From positions 1 to 64,000 of the forward strand of contig CACZGS010000003.1 in NCBI GenBank assembly GCA_902780785.1: a stretch of DNA of 64,000 nt, written 5' to 3'. A model generated the notes under the pieces. It searched no databases. It saw only the letters and a program-made list of their open reading frames with translations, and was not told where the DNA came from. Positions 1 through 7,633 of the stretch are shown piece after piece. The translations under genes and the position numbers were made by a program. Source of the DNA: Oscillospiraceae bacterium. Its GTDB lineage: Bacteria > Bacillota > Clostridia > Saccharofermentanales > Saccharofermentanaceae. Every line of letters begins with the position of its first letter. The stretch's first letter is position 1.

Positions 1-103
1 TAATGCTTGAGAACAGAGAAACATTTAATCCTGATCTCATGTTGAGCAAATAGAAAAATACAGCAAACAGGTGAAACTGTTTGACTTTTTATGGGAGATA
101 CGA

Positions 104-1531
104 ATGAAGCTATTCTCTAAAAGAATAACAGCATGTCTTACAGCTATATTGCTCACTTTAACGTCCCTTTGGGCTTTTGCGGGGACGGTTATTTCTGCCG
201 AGACTATACCCGACGACCCTAATGACGGCATCATAACCGCCAACGAACGCAAGACTGATCTCTTGAACGAGACTCTTGAAAATGTTCCGAAGGTTAATGC
301 CGCATCTTATATACTCTATGACGCTACAAGCGGAACCATTCTTCTGGGCAAGGATTACGATGTCCAGAAAGAGCCTGCTTCAATGACAAAGGTCATGACT
401 ATCCTTCTGGCATTAGAGCGCCTCCAGGAAACTGATATCGTTACAGTTACCCACGATATGGCCGTTGCCATCAAGTCGATCGAAAAAAGCTACGTCAGGT
501 TAGGCCTTCAGGAAGGCGAAGAGATCAGTGTAAAGGACTTGATCTACGCCTGCGTTCTTAAGTCCGCCAATGATGCGAGCCTTGTTCTCGGCATGTATAT
601 GGCCGGTACAGAGCACGATTTCTGCGAACTCATGAATTCAAGAGCCGTTGATATCGGCTGCACCAATACACATTTCAGTTCTGCATACGGTGTTTCATCA
701 CCTGATAATGTCACAACGCCTTACGATATGGCACTTATCCTCAACGAAGCCGTAACCACGACAAAGTATCCTGAGATCGCAAAGACTCTCAACTACACGA
801 TAAGTGCTACCAACAAGTACAGCAGCGAGAGAGAACTTACAAACGGCAACCGTTTTGTAAGCACTACCCAGTACGGATATGAATACTATCTCGGCGGTAA
901 GACCGGATTTACCGACTCGGCAGGTTACACGCTCTGCGCCGCAGTAAAGAAGAACAACCGAACACTCGTCGGCTGCGTTTTCAATGCCGCAGATTCCGAT
1001 GTCAGATACGCAGATCTCATCAAGCTATTCGACTACGGTTATTCCAGCTTTACGACCGTAGAGATCACGGAAAGCGAATTCACGCCGCTCGTTGACGAGA
1101 CTCACAAGCAGATCACACAGCTTCTGGCAGACACAAACCTTTACCTGTCTGACCACAGACTGATCCTTGATCCTTATGTCACAACAACATCTTATAGAGC
1201 TCAGTTGGGAAGCACTAACAGGATCGACCTTTCTAAGGCCGTAATCGACACATCGATAGACCATCAGACTTTGGAACTGCCGCTATGCAAGGTATATGCG
1301 GACAAGACCTATCTGATAGGCACTCTGGTCGTGGAGATCGATAAGAAGGCCGGAGTCGTTGAAGTCAACCCTGAGAAGCTGACAAATCTTACCAACGTTA
1401 AGAGCATCCTGATCACCTTCGCGGTATTGTCAGGCCTTATACTTCTGCTCGTTATCGTACTCCTGATCTTCCGTGCCCGCGTTATCAAGCACAGAAGAGA
1501 AGAAGCGACCAAACGCGCAAACATGCTCTGA
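104..1531 (+). CDS. D-alanyl-D-alanine carboxypeptidase, S11 family (PBP5/DacF-like)
   Basis: A secreted serine peptidase that trims the terminal D-Ala from peptidoglycan stem peptides. All three penicillin-binding motifs are visible (475-residue numbering): SMTK at 93-96 with the nucleophilic Ser, SAN at 154-156 and KTG at 266-268. An N-terminal signal sequence ends near residue 33. A C-terminal hydrophobic helix (about 430-455) followed by Lys/Arg suggests membrane anchoring. This differs from the amphipathic C-terminal anchor of classical PBP5. I chose the ATG at 104 because GGGAG lies 6 bases upstream; an in-frame GTG at 71 has no good site. The gene converges on the Fur-family gene, leaving 2 bases between stops. 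Family assignment is secure; the exact paralogue (DacA, DacB or DacF) is not. Confidence 0.93.
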   Translation: MKLFSKRITACLTAILLTLTSLWAFAGTVISAETIPDDPNDGIITANERKTDLLNETLENVPKVNAASYILYDATSGTILLGKDYDVQKEPASMTKVMTILLALERLQETDIVTVTHDMAVAIKSIEKSYVRLGLQEGEEISVKDLIYACVLKSANDASLVLGMYMAGTEHDFCELMNSRAVDIGCTNTHFSSAYGVSSPDNVTTPYDMALILNEAVTTTKYPEIAKTLNYTISATNKYSSERELTNGNRFVSTTQYGYEYYLGGKTGFTDSAGYTLCAAVKKNNRTLVGCVFNAADSDVRYADLIKLFDYGYSSFTTVEITESEFTPLVDETHKQITQLLADTNLYLSDHRLILDPYVTTTSYRAQLGSTNRIDLSKAVIDTSIDHQTLELPLCKVYADKTYLIGTLVVEIDKKAGVVEVNPEKLTNLTNVKSILITFAVLSGLILLLVIVLLIFRARVIKHRREEATKRANML

Positions 1532-1533
1532 TA

Positions 1534-1962
1534 TCAGGATTCTTCCTTAATACAGTCTTCGCAAACGCCGTAGAAAACAGTACGCTTGGGATCGAGCACA
1601 AAACCGTGCTCCGTTGATACATGGTCAAAGAATTCGTTGATCTCATCGCAAGACAGGTGGATAAGCTTGTTGCACTTCTCACACTTCATGTGATAGCAGT
1701 TGCCGTGCTTGCAATGCTCGGTTCCGATGTACTCGTAACATGCCGGAGACTTCTCGTCGATGATGTACTTATTTACAAGGCCGTCAGTAGTAAGGCGGTC
1801 AAGGCGTCTGTAGATCGTTGCCTGGCCGATGTTAATACCCTGCGCTCTGAAATGATCGGATATTTCCTGGCTCGTAAAATGAGAGCCTGCATTATCCTTG
1901 AGGAAATTCAATATTTCGCATGACTGCTTGGTATTATAGGAACCACTTTTTGTTCTGCCCAT
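1534..1962 (-). CDS. Fur-family metal/peroxide-responsive repressor
   Basis: A 142-residue DNA-binding repressor of the Fur/PerR/Zur family. The N-terminal winged helix covers about residues 10-65, with the recognition helix near GQATIYRRL. The C-terminal dimerisation domain has two CxxC pairs (94/97 and 134/137), which bind structural zinc in this family, and a His/Cys-rich metal site at 83-94. I cannot tell from sequence whether it senses iron, zinc or peroxide. The start has GGAGG 6 bases upstream. A consensus promoter and an inverted repeat overlapping its -10 box lie directly upstream, so autoregulation is likely. The neighbours do not reveal the regulon. Confidence 0.93.
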   Translation of the reverse strand: MGRTKSGSYNTKQSCEILNFLKDNAGSHFTSQEISDHFRAQGINIGQATIYRRLDRLTTDGLVNKYIIDEKSPACYEYIGTEHCKHGNCYHMKCEKCNKLIHLSCDEINEFFDHVSTEHGFVLDPKRTVFYGVCEDCIKEES

Positions 1963-1991
1963 CAGGAGCCTCCGGTATCAAATTGAAAGCA

Positions 1992-2025
1992 ATTATCATT
2001 TTATAGAGATAATCTGCCTTGTCAA
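1992..2025 (-). promoter_or_regulatory. Promoter and Fur-like operator of the Fur-family gene
   Basis: Reading the minus strand, TTGACA (2025-2020) and TAAAAT (2003-1998) are separated by 16 bases. An inverted repeat, ATTATC then 10 bases then GATAAT (1992-2013), covers the -10 region. It resembles AT-rich Fur-superfamily boxes. The position fits negative autoregulation; that is an inference. Confidence 0.7.
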
Positions 2026-2055
2026 TAAGAGCCCTTCTCCCCTGCCTGATGTCTG

Positions 2056-2391
2056 TCAGCGGGTTAACTGATTAGTATTGCGGACCTTATAGAGTATGAC
2101 CTTAACCACAGTAAAGATAAAGACTGCCAGTGAAATACCTGCTGCAATAAGGAACTCAAGCAAAGAAGCACCATACCATGCGACAGTTGAGATAATGCCT
2201 CCCAAGACACCCACGACAACTATCGAAGCAAAGGACGTACCATATACGAATTCGCCCTTCTTGTTGACATAATTGTCTGTTCCGTCGTTGGTCTCCTCGT
2301 CCAATTGACGGCCCGCTACAGCATAATAACGCTCTCTTCCGCGGAACTTGAACTTTACTTCTTCGGAATTGGTTTCTTTGTAATCTGTCAT
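2056..2391 (-). CDS. Small two-helix membrane protein, unknown function
   Basis: A 111-residue protein I do not recognise. A charged, hydrophilic N-terminal half (about 1-50) is followed by two transmembrane helices at about 54-73 and 77-99 and a short basic tail. A GGGGGA ribosome site lies 7 bases before the ATG. A TATAAT-like -10 sequence sits about 45 bases upstream, so it is probably transcribed alone. A strong terminator for the next upstream gene separates it from the lipoprotein gene. Confidence 0.6.
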   Translation of the reverse strand: MTDYKETNSEEVKFKFRGRERYYAVAGRQLDEETNDGTDNYVNKKGEFVYGTSFASIVVVGVLGGIISTVAWYGASLLEFLIAAGISLAVFIFTVVKVILYKVRNTNQLTR

Positions 2392-2462
2392 AATTCTATC
2401 CCCCTTATTCCTGAATGCTTATCCCTTTAAATATTATATATTTTGGTTGTACTTTTTACCAT

Positions 2463-2500
2463 AAAAATCGAAAACAGGAGCCGCCCAAAAGGACAGCTCC
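2463..2500 (-). terminator. Rho-independent terminator (GGAGC family) after the lipoprotein gene
   Basis: The hairpin at 2477-2500 has arms GGAGCTGTCC and GGGCGGCTCC (minus strand, two G-U pairs) with a TTTT loop. A T-rich run covers 2474-2463. It is one of four near-identical hairpins in the first 12.2 kb. Confidence 0.85.
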
Positions 2501-2541
2501 CGTCTTAATCTATTCAGGAATCAATAAGACTTAACCGCTGA

Positions 2542-3912
2542 TCAGTTCTCAGCTTTCTTCTTCCAGTTGATGCCTGCATCTGCAAGACATGTATCCATCC
2601 ATCTCATTGCATTATCCATGCTCTCGAGCATCCTCTGGCAATCTTCCCAGAACATATCGGTCATTTCTTCCTTGTTGTAGTAAACGCAGCCTTCGACTTC
2701 ATCAAAGATCTTCTTGATCTCATCATCACTCTTGGATGACCATACATCATGACCTACACGGTCCTCGTCCTGTACGAACAGATACATTTGGCAGTTCTTG
2801 GCAAATGCTTCTTTTGATTCGAAAACCTTATCGAACTCGCCGGCATCAACGTCAAGGTCAAAAGAGTAAGTAAACTTGTCACTTACAATACCGTTGCCGA
2901 CACTGTACATGCCCTCGTTGTAATTGAATCTTACGCTTATTCCAATCTTACCGCCACGGTCAACAACATAGATCTTGCAGGTCTTTGTATTCCAGTTTTC
3001 CTCAACATGCTGATAGTAGATCGTAGATGCTTCCTTGTCATACGCAGATAACTGTACATAATCTCCGGGGCCGATCATTGAGTAAGATTCCTGACCGTAA
3101 ATGGAATGCCATTCACCGGGCTTAGATTGAGGATCCATCTTTTCGAGCGTCTCGTAATAGTATTCAGTCCAGGACATACCACAATCTGTGCACACACCAT
3201 TCTCAAACTTGTGCTCATTCTTGATCACGGGTTCAGTGCTTGAAGCCTGAACAGGATCTAAGGCTCTGTATTTATCGCCAAGCTTGAATCCCAGTTCTTC
3301 AAAGCCATAACCCAGTTCAGGGAATGCCTTGTCAGCCAGAGCGATCATTCTGGAATAATAGATCGGAAGATCATTTTTGATCTGATCCGCATGCTCTGCC
3401 ACTGCCGAATCATCGTAAACTCTGTACTTATCAGTCTTAAGAGCTGCTGCATCATCAATATATGCTTCAAGGCCGTCAAATGACAAAGCGTCATTACTGT
3501 TCAGATAATAACGTGTCTCGTCATAACTCATGTCAATGTCACAGTTAAAAGAACCCATTTTAGGCATGTATGTGAAGTGAAGCGTTGCACGACCTTCATC
3601 TGCACTGTAATAAAATGAGATCTGTTCATCTGTTACCAGGTAGCTTCCATCGCCTCTGATCTCGTCAGCATAGACGGCAACAAAATGCTTTCCTTCAGGC
3701 TCTTTCTTGTTATAAAGCTCTATAGCCTCCTGGAGTTTTTCCTTATCCAATGAAGAACCGGAATCGTACGGAGAGACTATATCTTCCGTCTCAACTTCAG
3801 TTACTTCAGGATCTTCATCTGCATCAGTATCCTTAGGCTTCGGATTACAGCCGCAAAGAACGACCGATGACAGCATAACACCGCTTAAAACCACTGCAAT
3901 TAACTTTTTCAT
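2542..3912 (-). CDS. Lipoprotein with a BlaR1-type extracellular C-terminal domain
   Basis: A 456-residue secreted lipoprotein with a signal sequence ending in a lipobox-like LCGC (Cys22). Residues 23-230 are a unique acidic linker and domain. Residues from about 232 to the end are closely similar to the C-terminal extracellular domain of the neighbouring BlaR1-like protein. Shared features are the HKFENGVC-x-DCG start, the blocks SIYG, GDYVQ, SKEAFAK, DVWSS and MFW, and an identical ending DAGINWKK. Function is unknown; the shared domain suggests a common ligand or an interaction with the BlaR1 sensor. It is probably transcribed alone, because 217 bases separate it from the upstream BlaR1 gene and its own terminator follows. 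Automated annotation would call it hypothetical. Confidence 0.82.
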   Translation of the reverse strand: MKKLIAVVLSGVMLSSVVLCGCNPKPKDTDADEDPEVTEVETEDIVSPYDSGSSLDKEKLQEAIELYNKKEPEGKHFVAVYADEIRGDGSYLVTDEQISFYYSADEGRATLHFTYMPKMGSFNCDIDMSYDETRYYLNSNDALSFDGLEAYIDDAAALKTDKYRVYDDSAVAEHADQIKNDLPIYYSRMIALADKAFPELGYGFEELGFKLGDKYRALDPVQASSTEPVIKNEHKFENGVCTDCGMSWTEYYYETLEKMDPQSKPGEWHSIYGQESYSMIGPGDYVQLSAYDKEASTIYYQHVEENWNTKTCKIYVVDRGGKIGISVRFNYNEGMYSVGNGIVSDKFTYSFDLDVDAGEFDKVFESKEAFAKNCQMYLFVQDEDRVGHDVWSSKSDDEIKKIFDEVEGCVYYNKEEMTDMFWEDCQRMLESMDNAMRWMDTCLADAGINWKKKAEN

Positions 3913-3983
3913 CTCTTCTACCCCTTTATTCGTTTATTTGCACGTGATATCCCTTAGCAGAAATATCGCCTGTATAACAATTT

Positions 3984-4006
3984 TACAACAGATTTGACAT
4001 GTTGTA
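3984..4006. promoter_or_regulatory. Inverted repeat upstream of the lipoprotein gene, possible BlaI-type operator
   Basis: TACAAC, 11 bases, then GTTGTA lies about 75-95 bases upstream of the lipoprotein start in the 217-base AT-rich gap. BlaI/MecI operators are classically TACA/TGTA palindromes. Co-regulation with the adjacent BlaI module is therefore possible but unproven. Confidence 0.35.
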
Positions 4007-4128
4007 TAAAGATATTTGATACATTTGAGAGTATAAATATTCACCAAAATGCAACAATATACACAAAAAAGAGCGCGAAAATACCATTCCCCTCAAAACA
4101 AAGGTAATTATTATTCACTTTCTATGGA

Positions 4129-5946
4129 TTATTTCTTCTTCCAGTTGATGCCAGCATCTGCAAGAGAGGTATCCAAAGCGATCAGAGAATTATCCATACT
4201 CTGCATCATGTTCGTATAACGTGACCAGAACATGTCGATCATCTGATCTTTTGTATAGAACGTACAGTCCTCCTGTCCTTCGAACAGCTTCCTGATATCC
4301 TCTTCTTTCATGGATGACCATACATCAGATCCGTAGTTCTTTCCTTCTTCCCTAACGAAGAGATTGAAATCACAGCTCTTGGCAAATGCTTCCTTAGATT
4401 CAAATATCTTATCGAAGTCACCCGCTTCAGCGGTAACACTTATCCAATATGAGAATTTATAATCCGTGATTCCCGTATCGACAGGAAATGAACCCATGTC
4501 ATAAGTATAACTGATAGTAGCTGATGTCTTTTTGCCACCCTTATTTATACTTATAGCCAAGCTCTCGCTGACGGGCCTCTCATCGATGCAATGATAGAAA
4601 ACACTTGATGCTTCCGTATCATTAGCCGAGAACTGAACGTAATCACCCGAAGAGAACATGGAATCGGATGCAGGACCGTATATGGATTTCCAGTCACCGG
4701 TGCTGTATTGATCGAGCTTACCGATCGACTCGTAGAAATACTCAGTCCAGGCCTTTCCACAGTCTTTGCACACGCCGTTCTCGAACTTATGCTCATTAGT
4801 TACCTGTGGCTCTATAACGGTCGGTTCTGTATTTGCGATTACAGGATCACTTACTGTCTCACCGGTAACTTCAGACTCTGTTATTTCAGCTGTTGTCTCT
4901 GATACTTCAGGTTCTTCTGTCTCGCCTGTCTTGGAATTAAATGCACATGCAGCTGCAAGAACCAGGACTGCTGCCGCGATAGCGATAGTTGTAACCTTAG
5001 TACCCTTCTTAAAATTAACGATATTCATAACCCTACTGGTGACCTCCGCTTTACAGAAGACGTTCTTGCTGAATCCCAACGGGGTTACCATATACTTCTT
5101 GTTGCTGTTATTGCTGGCCTTTGCATAAGATACGATAGATATCGCGTATGCTTTTCTGAGATCCGCATCAAGTGAGGAGATCGTAGTCTCGTCGCAGCTC
5201 ATCTCTATGTCCTGCTCGAAAAGAGTAAAAGCTACCCAGACGAGCGGATTGAACCAGTGAACTGCAAGCACTGCGATTCCCAATAATTTCTTGAGCCAGT
5301 CACCGTGTCTGATATGGGTTCTCTCATGAACCATAACGTATTCTCTCTCGGCTTCATCGAGAGTATCAGGCAAATACATTTTCGGAACAAAGAATCCAAA
5401 AACAAACGGAGACTTTACGTTGTTACATTCGTAAACGTTCTTATCTATCTTCTTAGCAGTCTTAAGCTTTTCATTAAGATCGAAATAGCGGATGCAGATA
5501 TAAGTTGTGAATACCACCATTCCGGTAAACCATACAATAGCGACAACCGACTTGATATCCGGTAACGCACTTTCACCTGTCTTGTTCTCTGCAGGTACAG
5601 TCTTCACGTTATCAGCGGGCACTTCAGCATTAGAAGGCGCTTCAACGTAATTGACCTCAGCATTGTTAACCGGTGCTTTCTGAACATCGGTATTGTTGTC
5701 AGGTAATGCTGCCTCAGAGACCTCTACAACAGGTGCGGCCTGTGTAGGAAGAGGTACAAAATTAAAGATACTGAAAGCGGATTCGAAACCGAAAGGCACC
5801 ATAAGTCTTAAGGCCACTACAGCCCATAAGATCATGATAAAACTCTTGGATCTTTTACGCAGGAGAAATCTTGCAAGAATGGTAATAAGGATTACCACAC
5901 TGCCCATTAAGGACATCTCAAGCACTTTAAGGAATAAAGCACCCAC
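4129..5946 (-). CDS. BlaR1/MecR1-family sensor, M56 zinc peptidase with extracellular domain
   Basis: A 605-residue membrane signal transducer. In the BlaR1 family an outside ligand activates a cytoplasmic-face zinc protease, which relieves BlaI repression. Transmembrane helices are predicted at about 4-24, 36-52, 133-153, 221-243 and 320-336. The zinc site HERTH is at 207-211 with a downstream Glu near 248 (EMSCDE). A Pro/Ala/Glu-rich loop (65-130) lies between helices 2 and 3. The last helix is followed by a Thr/Glu-rich linker and an extracellular domain (about 384-605) that is not a penicillin-binding domain. That domain begins with a CxxC element and is duplicated in the adjacent lipoprotein. 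Start is GTG at 5946 with AAGGGAG 7 bases before it, 2 bases after the blaI stop, so the two genes are an operon. Confidence 0.9.
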   Translation of the reverse strand: MGALFLKVLEMSLMGSVVILITILARFLLRKRSKSFIMILWAVVALRLMVPFGFESAFSIFNFVPLPTQAAPVVEVSEAALPDNNTDVQKAPVNNAEVNYVEAPSNAEVPADNVKTVPAENKTGESALPDIKSVVAIVWFTGMVVFTTYICIRYFDLNEKLKTAKKIDKNVYECNNVKSPFVFGFFVPKMYLPDTLDEAEREYVMVHERTHIRHGDWLKKLLGIAVLAVHWFNPLVWVAFTLFEQDIEMSCDETTISSLDADLRKAYAISIVSYAKASNNSNKKYMVTPLGFSKNVFCKAEVTSRVMNIVNFKKGTKVTTIAIAAAVLVLAAACAFNSKTGETEEPEVSETTAEITESEVTGETVSDPVIANTEPTVIEPQVTNEHKFENGVCKDCGKAWTEYFYESIGKLDQYSTGDWKSIYGPASDSMFSSGDYVQFSANDTEASSVFYHCIDERPVSESLAISINKGGKKTSATISYTYDMGSFPVDTGITDYKFSYWISVTAEAGDFDKIFESKEAFAKSCDFNLFVREEGKNYGSDVWSSMKEEDIRKLFEGQEDCTFYTKDQMIDMFWSRYTNMMQSMDNSLIALDTSLADAGINWKKK

Positions 5947-5948
5947 CT

Positions 5949-6317
5949 TTAGTCTCCCTTCATATTCTCCTTGATGATCTTGATCAGATCATCTGCTTCC
6001 TTATCCGTAAGTGTCTTCTTGCTGCCGAAGAATGCAGCAACAAATTTAGGAAGAGAGCCTGAGAAGCTGTCTTCCACGATCTGGTTGCTCTCCGAGATCA
6101 AGACCTTCTCCTTGGGGATAAGTGAACTTACGATCGTATCCTCATTCTTAACAAAGCCCTTGGCGATCAGCTTACGGAGAATCGTATATGTGGTCGATTT
6201 GTTCCAATCGATCTTATCATTGGCGATCTTAACCAGCTTGCCTGACTCAATAGGTTCTTCCTGCCAGATAATCTCCATCAAACGCTTCTCTGATTCACAT
6301 AAAATCAATTCATCCAT
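5949..6317 (-). CDS. BlaI/MecI-family transcriptional repressor (module 1)
   Basis: A 122-residue winged-helix repressor of the BlaI/MecI/CopY family, the DNA-binding partner of the downstream BlaR1-like protease. The helix-turn-helix covers roughly residues 5-70 (the stretch around KSTTYTILRKL is typical). The C-terminal part is the dimerisation helix region that the protease cuts in characterised systems. I place the start at the ATG at 6317, with GAGG 9 bases upstream; an upstream in-frame GTG at 6332 overlaps this site. A consensus promoter with a 7-bp inverted repeat over the -10 box precedes it, consistent with autorepression of the blaI-blaR1 operon. Confidence 0.9.
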   Translation of the reverse strand: MDELILCESEKRLMEIIWQEEPIESGKLVKIANDKIDWNKSTTYTILRKLIAKGFVKNEDTIVSSLIPKEKVLISESNQIVEDSFSGSLPKFVAAFFGSKKTLTDKEADDLIKIIKENMKGD

Positions 6318-6351
6318 AATCAAATGCCTCACTTTTATTCCGGTTTATTCT

Positions 6352-6394
6352 TGTAAACCAATGTCAGTTTACACTTATAAACCTGCACTGTCAA
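6352..6394 (-). promoter_or_regulatory. blaI-blaR1 promoter and palindromic operator (module 1)
   Basis: On the minus strand, TTGACA (6394-6389) and TAAACT (6371-6366) have a 17-base spacer. The perfect inverted repeat TGTAAAC-8-GTTTACA (6352-6373) covers the -10 and start region. TGTAAAC-type half sites are close to the TACA/TGTA core of known BlaI boxes. Confidence 0.75.
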
Positions 6395-6439
6395 GAATAT
6401 TTATATGATTTTTCGAAAACTGTTATAAGCAGACTTTTC

Positions 6440-7471
6440 TCATTCCTGAATGAGCTTTATCCTCAGTACCTGAACCGATCCGATGTCGGTGACTTTGTAA
6501 TTAAGACCTTTTCCCTGCTTCCAGATAAAATGCGGGATATTGATCGTCTCTATCTTGCTTCTGCCGATCTTCGCGCGGTCGAGCAATCCTATCAGTTCGG
6601 AATAGCTTCTCTGAATATCGGAAATGGCCTCATACCGCTCCTGGGCTTTCTCGACGCTTACTCTGAGAAGATAAGGATCGTTATTGTGTGCTTCGATCGA
6701 GAACAGCCTCATGAAGTCCTTGTAGGAATAAAAGCAGTATGTTGAAGACTCAACGCTCATTCCCATGTCGGAGATTCCGAGGAACAGGAATGTATCATTC
6801 TCTCCTGTAGAATCACACAGTTCGATCAGGCCGCCCTGCGAAGGCGCAACGAGCCTCAGTTTATCGATCTGCTTTTTCGACCAGTCATCAGGCCAGACAA
6901 ACTTCACATCCTTATCACCCGTGAATGCTGTCTCATGTATCTTAGTCTGTGATGAAGGCAGCTTTACGGAATTAAGCATATAACATCTTACAAACGCATA
7001 AGATCCTATCTCTTCAATAGAAGACGGAAGTTCCAGAGTCTCAAGCGCGGAACAGTCAGCGAAAGCATAGCTTCCGATCTTCTTGAGTGATGCCGGGAAT
7101 TCAACAGTCTGAAGATTATCGCATCCTGCAAAAGCGTTATCTTCGATCTCAGTCAGCGAATCAGGAAGATGAACCTCTACGATCTCCCTGCAGTCCTCAA
7201 AGGCTTTGCTTCCTATAACGGTTACATTATCAGGAATGACCGCAACGGGAGACATGCCGTTGTATCTTTTGAGAACGCTGCCGTCTGTCTCGAATTCATT
7301 GAGCACAAGAGATTTCTCGTTCTCTGCGGTAACAAGCTTAATATAGTTCAGGACGATCGCGTCATTAACAACAAAAGGCTTGCCGCAGTGCCTGCAGATA
7401 GCAGCACTTTCACCCGAATCTATTCTCAACTCCGTACCACACGAAGGACACTCTAACGGAATAACCGGCAT
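6440..7471 (-). CDS. Zinc-ribbon and leucine-rich-repeat (BspA-like) protein
   Basis: A 343-residue protein with no signal peptide. The N-terminus carries a zinc ribbon (Cys8, Cys11, Cys26, Cys29: CPSCG...CRHCG). It is followed by several about 23-residue BspA/LRR_5 repeats (about residues 75-195) with the usual pattern FxxCxxLxxVxLPxSLxxIgxxAF. The C-terminal third (about 200-343) is unrelated to anything I recognise. The zinc-ribbon plus LRR_5 layout is common in gut Clostridia, where the role is unknown; a cytoplasmic protein-binding scaffold is the simplest inference. It lies between the two BlaI/BlaR1 modules and may be a passenger or a target. Confidence 0.75.
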   Translation of the reverse strand: MPVIPLECPSCGTELRIDSGESAAICRHCGKPFVVNDAIVLNYIKLVTAENEKSLVLNEFETDGSVLKRYNGMSPVAVIPDNVTVIGSKAFEDCREIVEVHLPDSLTEIEDNAFAGCDNLQTVEFPASLKKIGSYAFADCSALETLELPSSIEEIGSYAFVRCYMLNSVKLPSSQTKIHETAFTGDKDVKFVWPDDWSKKQIDKLRLVAPSQGGLIELCDSTGENDTFLFLGISDMGMSVESSTYCFYSYKDFMRLFSIEAHNNDPYLLRVSVEKAQERYEAISDIQRSYSELIGLLDRAKIGRSKIETINIPHFIWKQGKGLNYKVTDIGSVQVLRIKLIQE

Positions 7472-7547
7472 ATAACCTCACAACGATCAGTTTTCTTATA
7501 TTTTACTAGAAAACTCTTAGGAATGAATATTTATGCCATTAAGCGAA

Positions 7548-7574
7548 ACAGGAGCCGCCCCGGAAGGCAGCTCC
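7548..7574 (-). terminator. Rho-independent terminator (GGAGC family) after BlaR1 module 2
   Basis: Hairpin GGAGCTGCCT...GGCGGCTCC (7574-7551, minus strand) stands 60 bases downstream of the second blaR1-like gene. The T-run is poor. It shares its stem with the hairpins at 2477, 10158 and 12132. Confidence 0.65.
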
Positions 7575-7633
7575 TGTTTGTAATTAACCTGCAGGGACAG
7601 TTCCCCATAGCTATCCCCGGATAGTAATACATA

